A DNA stretch of 64,000 bases from positions 55,508,569 to 55,572,568 of the forward strand of contig NC_088776.1 of NCBI RefSeq assembly GCF_954871325.1. Reading direction: 5' to 3'. The translations under genes and the position numbers were made by a program. The stretch is from Gordionus sp. m RMFG-2023 (taxonomy: Eukaryota; Nematomorpha; Gordioida; Chordodea; Parachordodidae). This document shows positions 13,401 to 49,757 of this stretch, piece after piece; position 1 is the first letter of the stretch; each line of letters opens with the position of its first letter. The notes under the pieces are model-generated. The model worked only from the letters and a program-made list of their open reading frames with translations, made no database searches and had not been told where the DNA came from.

Positions 13401-14457
13401 CGGGTAATCAATAAATTTAGTTTTAAAAAATCTTGATAATGTAATGTTAGATTAAACTATATGTATACCTTTCCTTACCCTATGAAATATTTTTCTCTCT
13501 ATGAAAGTTTAAGAATTGCTTGAATTAGCCTAACATTATAAAGGAATGTTGTGAGGAGAATAATTTGACTAATATGAACCCAAAATTTAAATACTTATAT
13601 AATACAAACTTTTCTTATAAATTTTATTTTTTAAAAAGCTCTCTTGATGAATTCTTGACAGGGATATGTTATGAGCATAATACATTGACAATTTGGTTTA
13701 TCTCTAGCCTAAGTATATAAAATTTAATTCATTAGCACGCTGAGATAAATTATTGAATATTCTAAGTTACCATCATATGCCGATCAACCCTTCCGGCCCA
13801 ACTAAGACCCATAGTTAATATGGTAATCTCATGACCCATAGAGGGTAATACCTCTAGTCTCCTTAAAGAATATTAACCATCTCTTCTGTAAAATGTAATA
13901 ATTATTAACCTCTGAGAAACTATTATCATACAATTGTTTCATAGTGTACGCTAAAGCGTTATCCTCATCTTTAATAAATTTCCCAGGATATTTCCAATCA
14001 ATGTTTTCGTTGTCCAAATACGTGTAGCCCAGTCCGGCCATCAATATTTCATCCGTACTTCTCTCAATCTTTGGTATTTTGTAGATAATAAACCTTAAAG
14101 GAATTTATTATGTATTTTATAAAAGATACAATCGCTATATGAAAAAAAAAGTTTAGAATGAGGGCACAAATTAGTATATTTTTTAAAAATGAACTTTATA
14201 TAACCATGCATACTAATCTCAGTAAGCATTCTTAGAAATAAAAATTATTTATATATATATTTTTTTAAGACCTTTTAGAGAAAATTAGATAGTAAATATA
14301 TAAAAAAAAATTACTACAGTTTATATTTAAAAATTTTCTATTACCAATCTACATCTCGGTTATGTTCATTTTTACAATTCGCCCCTAGAACTATCGTGAA
14401 TTCCTTAATAAGAACATTTATTATCATCAACGTAATGGCAAATATGGGAGATTTCAT
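10333..14457 (-). CDS. DNASE2: Deoxyribonuclease-2 (DNase II), lysosomal acid endonuclease, eight coding exons
   Basis: Cation-independent acid nuclease that degrades DNA in lysosomes or outside the cell. Exons (minus strand): 14345-14457, 13910-14093, 13292-13364, 12797-12985, 11935-12144, 10900-10941, 10611-10834, 10333-10446. All phases agree, giving about 382 aa (human 360). A hydrophobic signal segment (residues 1 to about 27) precedes CKNEHNRDVDW, then FIIYKIPK and the GLGYTYLD block. The catalytic HxK motifs are both intact: GHTKG in exon 3 and VDHSKWAV in exon 7. GAWLIHSLPRFP, CVSFDYSQIF, CIGDLNRE and SGGMVC are further family blocks. The 65-bp intron between exons 6 and 7 is inferred from length alignment and is the least certain join. 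An AATAAA lies about 100 bp downstream. It looks functional. Confidence 0.96.
10611..10834 (-). CDS. DNASE2: DNase II exon 7 with second HxK motif
   Basis: Encodes SFSEFVDHSKWAV (catalytic DHSKW) and VVCIGDLNRE. The acceptor ACTATAG|CAATTC is inferred; the donor CGGGAA|GTAAAT leaves phase 0. Confidence 0.9.
10900..10941 (-). CDS. DNASE2: DNase II exon 6 (short, inferred)
   Basis: A 42-nt segment after acceptor TTGTAG|ATTTTT. In the phase set by exon 5 it reads D-FYFETLFLGMAIF, aligning with DLYSGWLAAAL of the human protein. The 3' end at C|GTATGG is chosen because it restores frame and family length with the next exon. Confidence 0.6.
11935..12144 (-). CDS. DNASE2: DNase II exon 5
   Basis: Encodes QLIYYDTPYIHD through PFVAFAKYKKFDA, equivalent to the mid-C-terminal part of human DNASE2 (FAKFSKFGDDLY). 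Acceptor ATAAAG|GTCAG; donor GCCG|GTTTAA, phase 1. Confidence 0.93.
12300..12718. mobile_element. Palindromic MITE in DNase II intron 4
   Basis: Left TAGAAATGTGCCGATCTG, right reading ATATCGGCACAGCCCTA, inverted repeats of each other. Repeated CCGATAT motifs lie near both ends and the core is AT-rich. No clear target duplication. The right end lies about 80 bp from the exon 4 donor. Confidence 0.7.
12797..12985 (-). CDS. DNASE2: DNase II exon 4
   Basis: Encodes VLMSNKSTGAWLIHSLPRFP and NGQVFLCVSFDYSQIFTI, a highly conserved DNase II block. Acceptor TTACAAG|GTGTC; donor ATAA|GTAAGA, phase 1. Confidence 0.96.
13292..13364 (-). CDS. DNASE2: DNase II exon 3 with first HxK motif
   Basis: A 73-nt exon missed by ORF length filters. 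Encodes FLSYNDESPNGK and GHTKG, the first catalytic His motif. Acceptor AAATAG|GATTTC; donor AAAAG|GTTTCT, phase 1. Confidence 0.95.
13910..14093 (-). CDS. DNASE2: DNase II exon 2
   Basis: Acceptor CTTTAAG|G. Encodes FIIYKIPK and LGYTYLDNENIDW, matching the N-terminal half of the nuclease fold. Ends at GAG|GTTAAT in phase 0. Confidence 0.95.
14345..14457 (-). CDS. DNASE2: DNase II exon 1 (signal peptide and DVDW)
   Basis: Begins with ATG at 14455-14457; hydrophobic stretch MKSPIFAITLMIINVLI, then CKNEHNRDVD. Ends GATTG|GTAAT in phase 2; the Trp codon is split. Confidence 0.93.
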
Positions 14458-17400
14458 TATTACAAATTATGAAAAATATAATATAAAATAAAATTTTTAA
14501 CTATTTTATTAGAAAAAAATTGTCTTTTCTTAAATAAAGAATTAATAAAAAAAATAATTAGAATTCAAAGTAAGCAAATTTTCTTATGAATACAAAAGGG
14601 AAATTTTATTTTCATCATTCATTTTATTAAAATATATAGCAAATTTTCTTAATCTTTATTATTTTTAAAATAATATTATGATAATAAAATAGAAAATATT
14701 ATGTTTTTTCTTCTATAAAAGGTACGAGAAATGTTCATATTATTCATGAAAACGTATTTGGTACATAAAATGGTTGAAGTAAACTAAATTTTGTTTTACT
14801 GGTTATATATACTCTTATTTTAAAATATATTTCGTAACATAATCGATCCCTAAACGGATCGACTAACCTGGCGCATACGATTGTTATATTCATATCTTAT
14901 TATTCAGATTTTGCTATCAATAACCTTACATTTATATTCGTTTAACCTTAAATTGAATGTATAATGTATCATGTAATTAACTTTAACATATTCTTCTTTT
15001 TTTCTTTCTTGTAAAATAAAAACAGCAACTAAAATCATTGAATTGTAGACACATCTGTCCAGACTCTATGAAATCTAATTTATATTCAATATATTATTTA
15101 TCATTAATTGAATATATATTATGTAATCAGAGATACATTTAATTTAGTATTCTGACAGGTGAATCTAACTAAGCTTTCTTTCATTGCTAGAGATCGGCAA
15201 ATCCCGACCTGGCTTGCGTGATAGGATAAGGGAAGATTTTGGGCCTGGCCGAACAAATTAAAATATTTACCCTTAATAAAATTTTGATTATGTTTATCAT
15301 GTCGAAGCAGAGTTCGTTCCGTCCTGTGTGCGCACACCCTGCGATATTTTGGGAGTGAAAGATAATACATTGATTCCTTATACTAAAATCTCTCCCACTA
15401 GTCAAGAATGGAGGCTCATAGAAGCATTAACTTGTTATTATAGTTGGGATAACTAGACCTACGTTGATGATATGCATTAATGAGATTGGAGTGTCTCGAA
15501 AGGTACTAAACGTCAACCTCCTGGAATGTTGATATTTTTTTAGAATAGGGCCCTAAAACTTAGTGCACCCGTTTTGATAAGATATCAACTATATAATATA
15601 AAATACAAGTTTTCTATAAGTGTGGTGATTAATCAATTAAAACTTATAGTTTAGATTAGGTCCAATAAATTAATATAATCAATTTGTAATTTTTTTTTTA
15701 TCATAAGTATAATCATCATCTACATGTCATAAAATTTGTTGGAGGTAAATCTTCATAGGCCTAGCCCCCTTAAAAAATTCACGATCTTTGTTAGCAATAT
15801 TTTTATCCTCCATAGTACTATAATAGTAAATCGACGATATTTAAAGAATAACAAAACATTGGTCAGTGATAATTAATTGGGTGTTTTGGTACTAACCGTA
15901 ACCTAAAATTTAGTCCTCTGAGTGAAATTATTAAAAAATTATCTGTGGAGGAATGTAGCGTTTGGGGAGGGGGGGATACCAGGGTGTGGGATTAATATAT
16001 AATTTTATTTTTAGCTTTTTATTTAAAAAAAATTATATCATGTTATTAAAAAAAAACAGTATAAGAGTAAAAAAAAGGAGTAAAGTATCTTGCAATATTA
16101 AACGTTAATGTCACAATAAAAACTAATAAATGACTATTCAAATCAATTTATAAGTTACTCTGAGTTAACATCATCAACAGAGTTAAGAATTGAATTCAGT
16201 ATTAAAACGAAATAATTATCTAGGCAATTCTTTTATCAATTATTTTGTCTTTAAATTGCAAATATTGTTTAATTTTTATTTTACTCTGCCCTCCTTATCA
16301 CTAACCCCCTCCCCCATCTTTAAACAACTGAATTCATATTCTACCGATCATGGAGACTCTGAACAAAGTGTAGTACAGTAGAATATAAATAATCATAATG
16401 GATTTAATATAATGATATAATAGCGTTGTATTCTGAATAAATTTTAATTTAAATACTAAATAGTTTTTGTGGATGTAAAGTATAATTGTATTAATCAGGT
16501 TAATTGTGAGCCATGTAATTCGTGAAATTTGTAGGAATGTGTCTTTAGTAATTTGGGTTAAGATTATATGAATAATTTTTATTTGAAATATTGTGTGCAG
16601 TTGAGTTTGAGGAACTGGTTACTTAGATCATTACTTATGATTTACAATATTTATGAGAATCAAATAATTAAGATGAGATATGAATAATAGCTATATGAGG
16701 TTTAAGTTTATCTTATAGGGAGAATGGTGACATTTTTAGAATAAATTCATTTATATTGCACAAGAACATTTGTATATGGTTAAGCTTTTTAAATGTTATA
16801 GTTATTTTTTAAATTTACAAGTTGTAATCAGCTTTTTAATCTATAATTTTTTTAAGTCTTAATAAGTTATTTAATTCTCCAATTATAGAAATGGAATGAG
16901 TGATATTATATATTTGTGTGTCAGTTTGGTACTGTGTGTTGGATTTTAAGATGAATTTTATTATTTAAAAAAAAATATATATATAATATATTTTACTTGC
17001 CTTATATAAAACTAGCAAAAATGTTAAATATCCTACCACCCTACCATTCCCCTACCCCTCCCTAAACTGGCCTATATTACTTAAAATTCTAAAAGTGTAT
17101 CTGCTACTCGTTAAATATAATTAATAACAGCTTTTGTAATAATCAATATTAGTATTGTTAAACAGCTCGTTTTGAGCAGATTTTTAATAATCAAGATTTA
17201 GCTAATAGATGTCCAAACCTTTGTTCCTTCTACAAATAAAATTTTTAGGCTTGAGTTGTATTATTCTGGAATATCGTTAGCCGTTTTTTAAAATTGACTC
17301 AAAACTAGCTGTTTAACAACACTGATCAATATTAATAATATGACTTTTTTTTTAAATCAAAATTTATATTTTCTTCATTCTATAATAAATAGCATTATAA

Positions 17401-18108
17401 TATAATAAGAAAAAAATATTTTTTTTTACAGAACTTTTGAAAATACAAGAGAAGAAGAAAAAAAAATATATATGTTTTATATTATAGCTTATAAAAATGG
17501 ACTAAATACGAAAGTACCTTTTTCAAAATTATAGAAATATCACAAGTTCAACAATAACACAAAAATATTTAATAAAACCTCCGACAAAATAATATTTTGG
17601 TCAATCTTGGTTATGTTGTCTTTATTTTAAAAAAAAAATCTTTGTTTCTATTTCAAAAGGTTTTGATTATAGAACTTTAAAAACTATGTTTTTTTTAAAA
17701 ATTAATTTTATGAAACCTGACATTATTTGGGAATTTTGAATCATTGTTTAGTGATTATTAAAAATATAATATGTTATGTTATATAATAATTTGGCTATAA
17801 TACTATGATACAATTCATTTAAAAATAATAACAATGGCTGTTATGACCAGGCAAAAGTTACAAAATATTTATCTATAGGGAAGACTTTTGATTTATAATA
17901 CACTATACATATAAATGTCATAATAAATTGTGTGGAAAGTAATAAAAATATAATTTTTAAGTTTGAATCAATGTTTTAATAGTCACATGACGTTTAAGGC
18001 ACTAGATCTTGATTGTTAAGGGAGAAAAAGGCTCGATTACATAGATACACGCAATCTATGTTATACTCTTGGTTTGGAATTTTGCTTAAGATATAAATAG
18101 ATCTCTGT
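14458..18108. other. Spacer between DNase II and junctophilin
   Basis: AT-rich. Contains a GC-rich patch at about 15185-15260 (AGAGATCGGCAAATCCCGAC, family B-like) that creates two overlapping short ORFs, and the MITE at 17150-17324. No gene seen. Confidence 0.65.
17150..17324. mobile_element. Palindromic hAT-type MITE (family A), full copy
   Basis: Left end TAGTATTGTTAAACAGCTCG, right end reading GCTGTTTAACAACACTG, near-complementary. An 8-bp target duplication ATCAATAT lies at 17142-17149 and 17325-17332. The centre carries the family motif TAATAGATGTCCAAACCTTT. No coding capacity. Lies downstream of junctophilin. Confidence 0.88.
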
Positions 18109-42520
<24,412 letters not shown>

Positions 42521-44015
42521 CAGGCGCGTAACCAATGGGGGGGGAAAGGGGGAAATTTCCCCCCCCCCATCGTAAATTTGACTATTTTCATAAATATCAT
42601 TTTAAGCTAATAAAAATTTTACCCCTACCCCCCAGACCCCCCCCACCCCACCAATCAAAATTTTTCTAATATTTGAATATCAATTTTCCAACATATTATT
42701 CAAAAATATTAATAAAATGGAAAAATATTTAGTCAAAGAGATTGAAATCAAACGATAATTTATAAATAAGGTTGAGCATGAAAAAAAAGTAATGTGTCGT
42801 TAGCAGCGATATCATTATTGAATTCAATTGATCAATCAGAGTTTATCATTGCTGCTAGTTGCATCAATAAATTATTATAGCTCACTACTTTGTAGAAATT
42901 TACAAAAACCAATTTAGATTTGGTTCAGGTTATTGATTTGGCGGAAAATATACATGAACAGGTAGATACAATAAGAATGAATGTAGACGTTGAACCGAAG
43001 GCTAAATTTTATGATATAATACTAATTAAACCTCGTCTAGCACCTAGGCCATTATTGAGATGAAAATAAATATAGGCTCAACTGAAGAATATTATAAAAT
43101 ATCCATTTTCATCCCATTCTTAGATACTTTTTTATCGCAAATAAAAGTACGGGTTTTAGATAAAAAACAAGTCTTTAGCAATCTTCAAGTTTTATTACCC
43201 AAAGATCCTTCTTCATTTTCTAATGCCACTATTGGTAAAATTAAATATTTAGAAAAATTTTATTCCTATGAGATTGATACTGAAATAAATTTAATCAGTG
43301 AATTCGAATTGTGGTATAAATATTTATACGTTTAGCTATTTTACCTGAGCATGCTATTGATGCGCTCAATCGGTGTAAAGAAACCTTGGCTCAATTTCCT
43401 AATATTTCGAAGTTGTTTTATATTCTTGCATGTTTGCCTATTACAACATGTACGAATGAAAGGACTTTTTCCAACTTGAGAGGGTTGAAAACATATTTAC
43501 GAAGTACTGTATCTCGGCTAAATGGGTTAGCTCTGTTAAATATACACAGAGATTTGGTTCCAACGACAAACGAAATAATTAAAAATCTTGTATTTGATAA
43601 GAAGTTAAAAAAAACTTGTTAATTTAATTATTTTAGTCAATATTTTAAACTACTATTAGTATTTTCAATAAAAAAAATATATTCTACTTATATTGTATGA
43701 GAATTTAAGCTGAGGCTAGTTTTTAAAACAAATTTTATAAAAAAATGACATTACACTTTATTTCAACTTTACATTTAAAAAAACTTTATTAAATATAATA
43801 TACCTATCTTGAAATAATAAAAAAGAGGCTTGTAATATCCTATCCATAAGCACGAATTAGTAAATAATAGTTAAAAATAGAAATATAATTAAATTATGAA
43901 TAATTTAATAGAATAGCTAAATAAGACCGGGCCGAAGGCCAGGTAAAAGGGGTTTGAGGGCAAAGCCCCCAAAAAATTTTTCCCCCCCTATAAGAAAATC
44001 CTGGATACGCCACTG
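42521..44015. mobile_element. hAT-superfamily DNA transposon, 1,495 bp, internally deleted
   Basis: Bounded by imperfect terminal inverted repeats, CAGGCGCGTAACCA on the left and the complement of TGGATACGCCACTG on the right. A perfect 8-bp target duplication GTATATAA lies at 42513-42520 and 44016-44023, which is diagnostic of hAT insertion. The subterminal regions carry long G runs then C runs (about 42537-42570, 42620-42655, 43975-43988). Only the C-terminal half of a transposase remains, and it is frameshifted. It is therefore non-autonomous; the perfect duplication suggests it is younger than the other remnants in this window. Confidence 0.93.
42900..43622 (+). pseudogene. hAT transposase C-terminal remnant with dimerisation domain
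   Basis: Three frames hold successive parts: NLDLVQVIDLAENIHEQVD (about 42910-43060), then 43060-43335, then 43335-43622. The last holds QFPNISKLFYILACLPITTC and NERTFSNLRGLKTYLRSTVS, followed by RLNGLALLNIHRD, the hAT C-terminal dimerisation signature. It resembles ZMYM1-like/hAT proteins of animals. The BED finger and catalytic core upstream are missing. At least two frame breaks make it inactive. Confidence 0.9.
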
Positions 44016-45111
44016 GTATATAATATGTTTTTTTTAAAATTAATATGACACGAGCATGTCATTTTGTCATTATTCTAGTGGGTAAAGCGGAAAATCTATT
44101 ATTTATTTTAAATTCAATTATATTTTATCAATTACTATCATGACATCTTCAAAGTTCAATTGCCAGAAAAATATCACATGCTATATATAAAATATCACAT
44201 CTCCCCAATATTGCTGATTTTAATTTCATTTATTTTCTCCCGCAATCTTAAATTTTGACCTGGCCAACCCTGTTTATGTCAGATAGGTGGACGTATGTGT
44301 AACATTCAATCTGATTAATGCATTAAACAAAAGGTTTCAACGAGCAATTGGGTTAAGGGAGATATTTTTGTAAGTCATTTTTATATATATTAAAATATGT
44401 TTTAATTTAAGAATAAAGCAATCAGTAGTTGAACAACATTCCTTGATTTACTCCTAACCCCTTATGAGCCTAATGCCTACCTCCTATATATAAAGCCAAA
44501 TGCACCCCTTCCCCTAGCTCATGTAGACACTGCCGATCTGTAAAAGAACTGAGAAATACTTTAAGGATTATTGATAAAATACATTGATGCCAAGAGATAA
44601 TCAATGCTACAAAAATGTCGCAGAAAAAGTATATTTGTAACGATTTCTGGAAACCAATTAATATGGCACAGTAATATTTATTATGATTTTAACTTTAATT
44701 AAGCTATAAAATAGAAGTGTTTTATGTTAGAATAAACTTAATACGCAACTAACAAACGTTTTAGTGATATGTCTTAAACGTATTTAAATTTTACTCCAAA
44801 AGATAAAAATAAAGGCATATATTTAAAAAAAAATGGTATTGGAGATCTTTGTTCTTCTTATAAGTTAAACTCTAGTTAAATTTCCTCAAAAAATTAAATT
44901 TCGAACATGGTCAAATCCGAGGATGTCATTTGCATAACTGTAAATTTTATTATAGTTATTACAATTACATAATTTAGCTTATAATGAATGAGAGTGAATG
45001 TGTAGGCAAGACAAAAAAAATTAGACAAACCATTTAATTTTTATTTTACGGCACCATTTACTGTATAAGGTATCTGGCTTTCCCAATTTAATAATTTTAT
45101 GTAAATACCTA

Positions 45112-45484
45112 TTAACTATCTATCCCATCGTTACAGCGGATAATGGCTAAACTTCGCATAATTCGACTCATTCTACAAGCACGTGCTGGAGAAAATCCAT
45201 TAACATTCAGGCGTTTTATTATAGGTTTCAAAATAATTGGCCTCCATGTTAAAGGATATGAAAAAGTAAATAAGTTAAGGTTTTTGCTAAGAAAAAAACC
45301 CAATTAAAGGGTTCAGTTTGATATGTTTTAAAAGTTGGAATAACTTTTTGGAGAGGAATGCCTGTAAAATATTCTAGATGTTTCTCAGCTTTACTAGTTA
45401 AGGGGATAGAGGATACTGGGAAAGTCAACATTTTGTTTTTATTTGTGTAACGCATTGTGAGGAGATATCTTTCAAGTTTTCTTT
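45112..45484 (-). CDS. Unrecognised coding candidate
   Basis: GC-richer minus-strand segment behind a good acceptor (TTTTTTTTAAG|AAAGAAAAC at 45484). One frame runs RKLERYLLTMRYTNKNKMLT ... EKHLEYFTGIPLQKVIP. A second, starting around a T run near 45300, runs YPLTWRPIILKPIIKRLNVN and ends MRSLAIIRCNDGIDS. The frame change at the homopolymer could be an error, an unseen intron or a pseudogene. No family recognised. Confidence 0.3.
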
Positions 45485-45685
45485 CTTAAAAAAAAATAAG
45501 AAGTTAAATTGATTATAAAAAAAGTTTTATTTTAAAAAATTTTTTATTTCATAAATATATCTACATAATACGACAATGGATATGGAATATATAATTATAG
45601 GGACAATAGAGGATAATGCATATTATAGTAGTTTCCCAGTGGAATTGAAATCTTATTTGTATATATATATATATATAACGAGACT

Positions 45686-45905
45686 TTAATAATAATAATA
45701 AAAAGACGAACAATAATTACAAGTAAAAATTATTAAGTAATGCGCAATGAATAATGAAACAATGATTAGTGTAATTGTAAGTAACGGTTCATAAGGTGCG
45801 GGGCGAATATGGGCTTTTATCTCGAGTCTGGAATGGTTTAGGGATGGGAATAAAACGGTTACGGTTAATTTCAAAGCATCGGGGAACGGTGACAAGAGGA
45901 ACCGC
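45686..45905 (-). CDS. Possible upstream exon of the 45-kb candidate
   Basis: Locally GC-rich; the minus strand is open in two frames (PDALKLTVTVLFPSLNHSRL and MIAVPLVTVPRCFEINRNRF). Neither is recognised. Listed only because base composition resembles the exons of the real genes. Confidence 0.18.
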
Positions 45906-48900
45906 TATCATTGTGATTGACATTATTTAAGATGTGTCTCTAAAATCTACGAAAATAAAACAATCCTGCAACGGAAAAAAATTGCAAACCCCTTTTATTA
46001 TAATCAACTATTTATTATTAAGGGGGTGGCAATTTTTTTTTTCTCTTATGTACCTAAAAATATACATATTGTAATTTTAATTTTTTTTTATAAATATTAC
46101 ATAAATTGTGCTCAACATTAATTCAGTCATTTTTCCTAATTATTAATATTTTACTGTAATATATTTCATAAATATGGTGGTAAAATTGAACAAGTTCGTA
46201 AATAAGATTATTCTCTTCTTTTTTTTTTTAAAACAAAAACATGGTTAAGGTTTTCATTTGTATTTTTGGAGAATTTTAAACGTTATATTATATTGTATTT
46301 TGTTCGATTTTTACAAATTTTATGCTAGTAAATTATATTTTTATGGAGTAAATAACGGGTAATGAGGTCTATCAAGCGTATTGATTTTATTTTATGTTTT
46401 TTATTGAAATGTTAGATATCGTTGTATCCATTTGATGTTTTCGAATAGCGTCTTTGGCCTAGTCGGCTTCAGTGTTTGTATCACGTTCTGGGGTTTTAAA
46501 TCCAATAGGGACCATGTTTTTTTTTCTTCTAAAACCAACTACGAGATCGGACACGACCGTGATTGGTTGTTGTTTAGCATAGGGCTATGCCGGCCAACTT
46601 ACTTAAAAATAACAAATAAATACATAAAAATATTATTTTATTAATATTGAGTAGATATTTCCCTATGCTCCCCAAACCCTGAATCCGTGTTTATTGAAGG
46701 GTTCACATTCCTGCAAAAAACCAACCACTATCTAGCCACTCTATGGTTAAGGATTTTTCACAGAATTTTTTTTAATCCAAATTATACATCATATCTCATT
46801 TATAAAACGTATGCAATATTTATGATCGTCTCGTTGCTTGAATATTATAAAGATTCATTTCCATTTAGAGATATAATACATCTTAAAGTTTCAAGTTATA
46901 TTACTCTTAGGGAGAAAAGTGAAACTTGTATTTTTAAAATTATTTAAACTGAGACCTCATTTTGGATAAATAATAAATAATAAAAGTTTTCTTTATTGTA
47001 ATATTTTGAATTTAAAAAATAAATCAACGATTTTTGAAAGGCTGGCGTGTAATTTAATTTTATTCTACGCACCAATTTAGCAATTTAGCAATTTAAAAAA
47101 CAGGGATTATAAAATTCAGCAGAATATATATATATAATGTATTAGAGATCTGCAAAAGTCAGGTTGGGTCGGGCTTAATATTTTTTAAAAAAATTCGGCA
47201 GGATCGGGTCTTAAAAATTTTTTTAAATATATCTAATTTTATCAATTTTATGTTGAATTTTTTATGTAAAATAAAAATATTTGATTTTATTTATAGAAGT
47301 TAGACGCCAATAACATATATCGTTTATTTTGAGTAATTATAAAAATTAATTTCTATATTTAAATAAATTCGGGCCGGGCTTGAAAAATTAGGCCCGATGC
47401 ATATCACCAATATATATAAATAATTTCAACAATATTTTTCATAATGAATTGAAATTCATTCCATTTCTTTTCTAAGAATCTATTCTTATGAGCTAAGATT
47501 TTTGAAAAATATATGAATAATTAATGTTTTTCTGTAAAGATGTTAGATATCATAATGTAATTCTTTTTTACATAAAATTTAAAACTTTTAAAAATTAAAC
47601 TTGTAATAAGTGATTAATTTTTTTTAAATATTTTGAGTCTTTTCTGCTTTTTTTTTATCTCTTTATAACTTACTACCTTATTGGTTCTTTTTTGGAAACA
47701 CAATTAACTAATTTATAATTTTTCTTTTTATATTATTATAACTTCTTCTTAAACAAATAAAAGGTTTATCTACTATATAGAAAGGTTAACCTATAATATA
47801 ATTATTAATAACTTAAAAAAACAGAGAACTATTAAATTAAAATTATATCAGAATTTTGTAATGAGTATAGTAAATATGATATGATATCTATTAGATTTAC
47901 TTACGCAAACGGTAAAAATGACTATAATTTGTTTTATTTGCATATCGAAAAAGGGTATAAGTAACAAATAATATTTATTTAAAGCACTCATTCTTTCCTT
48001 CTTTCAAATAAGATGTTTTAGTTAAACATCTATTTAGCGTGGGCTAAACAGAAATAAGTTTCAAAAATATGACAAATCAGGGCACGGCCTAAAGCAATTA
48101 TGTTCGAGGCTAATTAAATGTGCTTCGCCCTCAATCTCTATAGATGATTCCTCAGTTTGTTTTGTTAAATAACTAATATTTCAATTCTTTTATTCTTATT
48201 TTGATATGTCAATATTATAATTTGAATATAAATAGAAATTTACTAATTTATTGTTTATCTAAAATATGCAATCATATGCTATCAGCATTTGTAGTAATAA
48301 TCTTAAATTACATAGCAACACAAATAACAGATGCTGGTTAATTTGCAGTAATAACCATGACACTCATATCAGAATTTATTATATTGGATAAATTGATAAA
48401 ATAAAAACACTAAAAATCTTTGGAATAAATAATTGTGCAAATATATTGAAGCCTTGAGTTATTTACACGGCAAGGATGCCATATTAGAAATGAAACATTT
48501 TGGAACTATAAAATAAGGACCAGAATGATATGATGAAACATTTAAGATTTTATATATTGTCGCACCACCTCTAGTTGATATATTATATCATAAAATAATA
48601 GTAGTTTGTAAAATATCAAAAATATACTTGTATTAAAAATTTAACTCAAAACTGTTTTTTGAAAAAGAAAAAAATAGCTAACGTAAAAAAAAGAAAAGAT
48701 ATCAAATTTATTACATCTATTGTAGGATGAATAATAATATGTTTAATTTTTAAAATTATTTATAAATAAATAGATGGCGTTAAATACTTAAAAACTAATT
48801 GTTGTTATATTTATTATCAAAAGCATTTTGTAATATATCAATAACGGTGGTATTGTATGGACAAGAAAAAATGTTTTATTTATTAAAAATTTATTCTAAA

Positions 48901-48984
48901 ACTAAAAATGATACTAAAAATAAATATAAAATAAGGTATATATATATATATATGTATTATAAAAAAACAATTTAATAACAAATT

Positions 48985-49170
48985 TAAATAGTCAATCTCG
49001 ATTAACACATTTATTAGTAAAATTCATTATAATATTAGCTGTAATATATTATAACTGTCAAATACGTCTATAAAAGTAGCATTTTATCTAATATTTTATA
49101 AATAACTGTATATTATAATAGAAGATTATAAACTATATGTCTACTTACTTACTTTTTATTATACTTATTT
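48985..49170. repeat. Dispersed repeat matching the first 170 bp of the window
   Basis: Shared blocks include TATTAGCTGTAATATATT / TATTAACTGTAATATATT and ACTATATGTCTACTTAC, in the same order and orientation as positions 20-170. Function and class unknown. Confidence 0.5.
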
Positions 49171-49757
49171 GGACCTAAAAAATATTTTTTTAGGAATAGG
49201 TATGATAATAAAATCTAAAATAAATATACAGTAGATTAGTCATTTTGAACTCTGCTAATTACAATATTAACTTTTTTAGTATTCAATTAATAAATAATTA
49301 TATTTGTTTAATTAGGGATATAAAATAATTTAAATAATAATAGTCAATTAAGCTTCAACTTTAATGCTAAATTAATATTTAGTGAATGATATTGATATTC
49401 TATTTTTAACACAAAATTTGATTGCTTGCTGACATAGTGAAAATATAATTTATATGTATTAATTTAATCTAATATTTAAAATAGTATTCATTTATTAAAT
49501 ATTTAGATAGTCTTATTAATTTTTAAATAATAAAATTAAACCTATATTTTACTTAATTGAATTATAAAAGAAATCATTCAGGGGGCAATCAAAAAAATTT
49601 ATTTTTAGTTCAAGGGGTTAAAATTCCATTAAAAAAATTTTTTTTGTTTCAATATATGATTAGTACAAATAATTATTATATATCATTAATAAAATAATAT
49701 AATATATGATTAAATGATTATAAATAATTATTAGATTTCAGTAATAAATTATTTTCA

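Larger units (their letters stand above)
44016..49757. other. Gene-poor region
   Basis: Apart from the weak candidate at 45.1-45.9 kb and a family B-like patch at 47140-47405 (GGTCGGGCTT ... TTCGGGCCGGGCTTG), I see only AT-rich filler. Short ORFs at 46432-46644 and 46687-46947 have no recognisable product. Confidence 0.5.

Noticed and set aside
15119-15405. Two overlapping minus-strand ORFs first considered as a DNase II N-terminal exon
   Set aside because: The true exon 1 (signal peptide and DVDW) is at 14345-14457. This patch overlaps a GC-rich repeat and has no family match.
46432-46644. ORF starting MMFSNSVFGLVGFSVCITFW
   Set aside because: Both strands are open over the same 150 bp and neither product is recognisable; left out as a gene.
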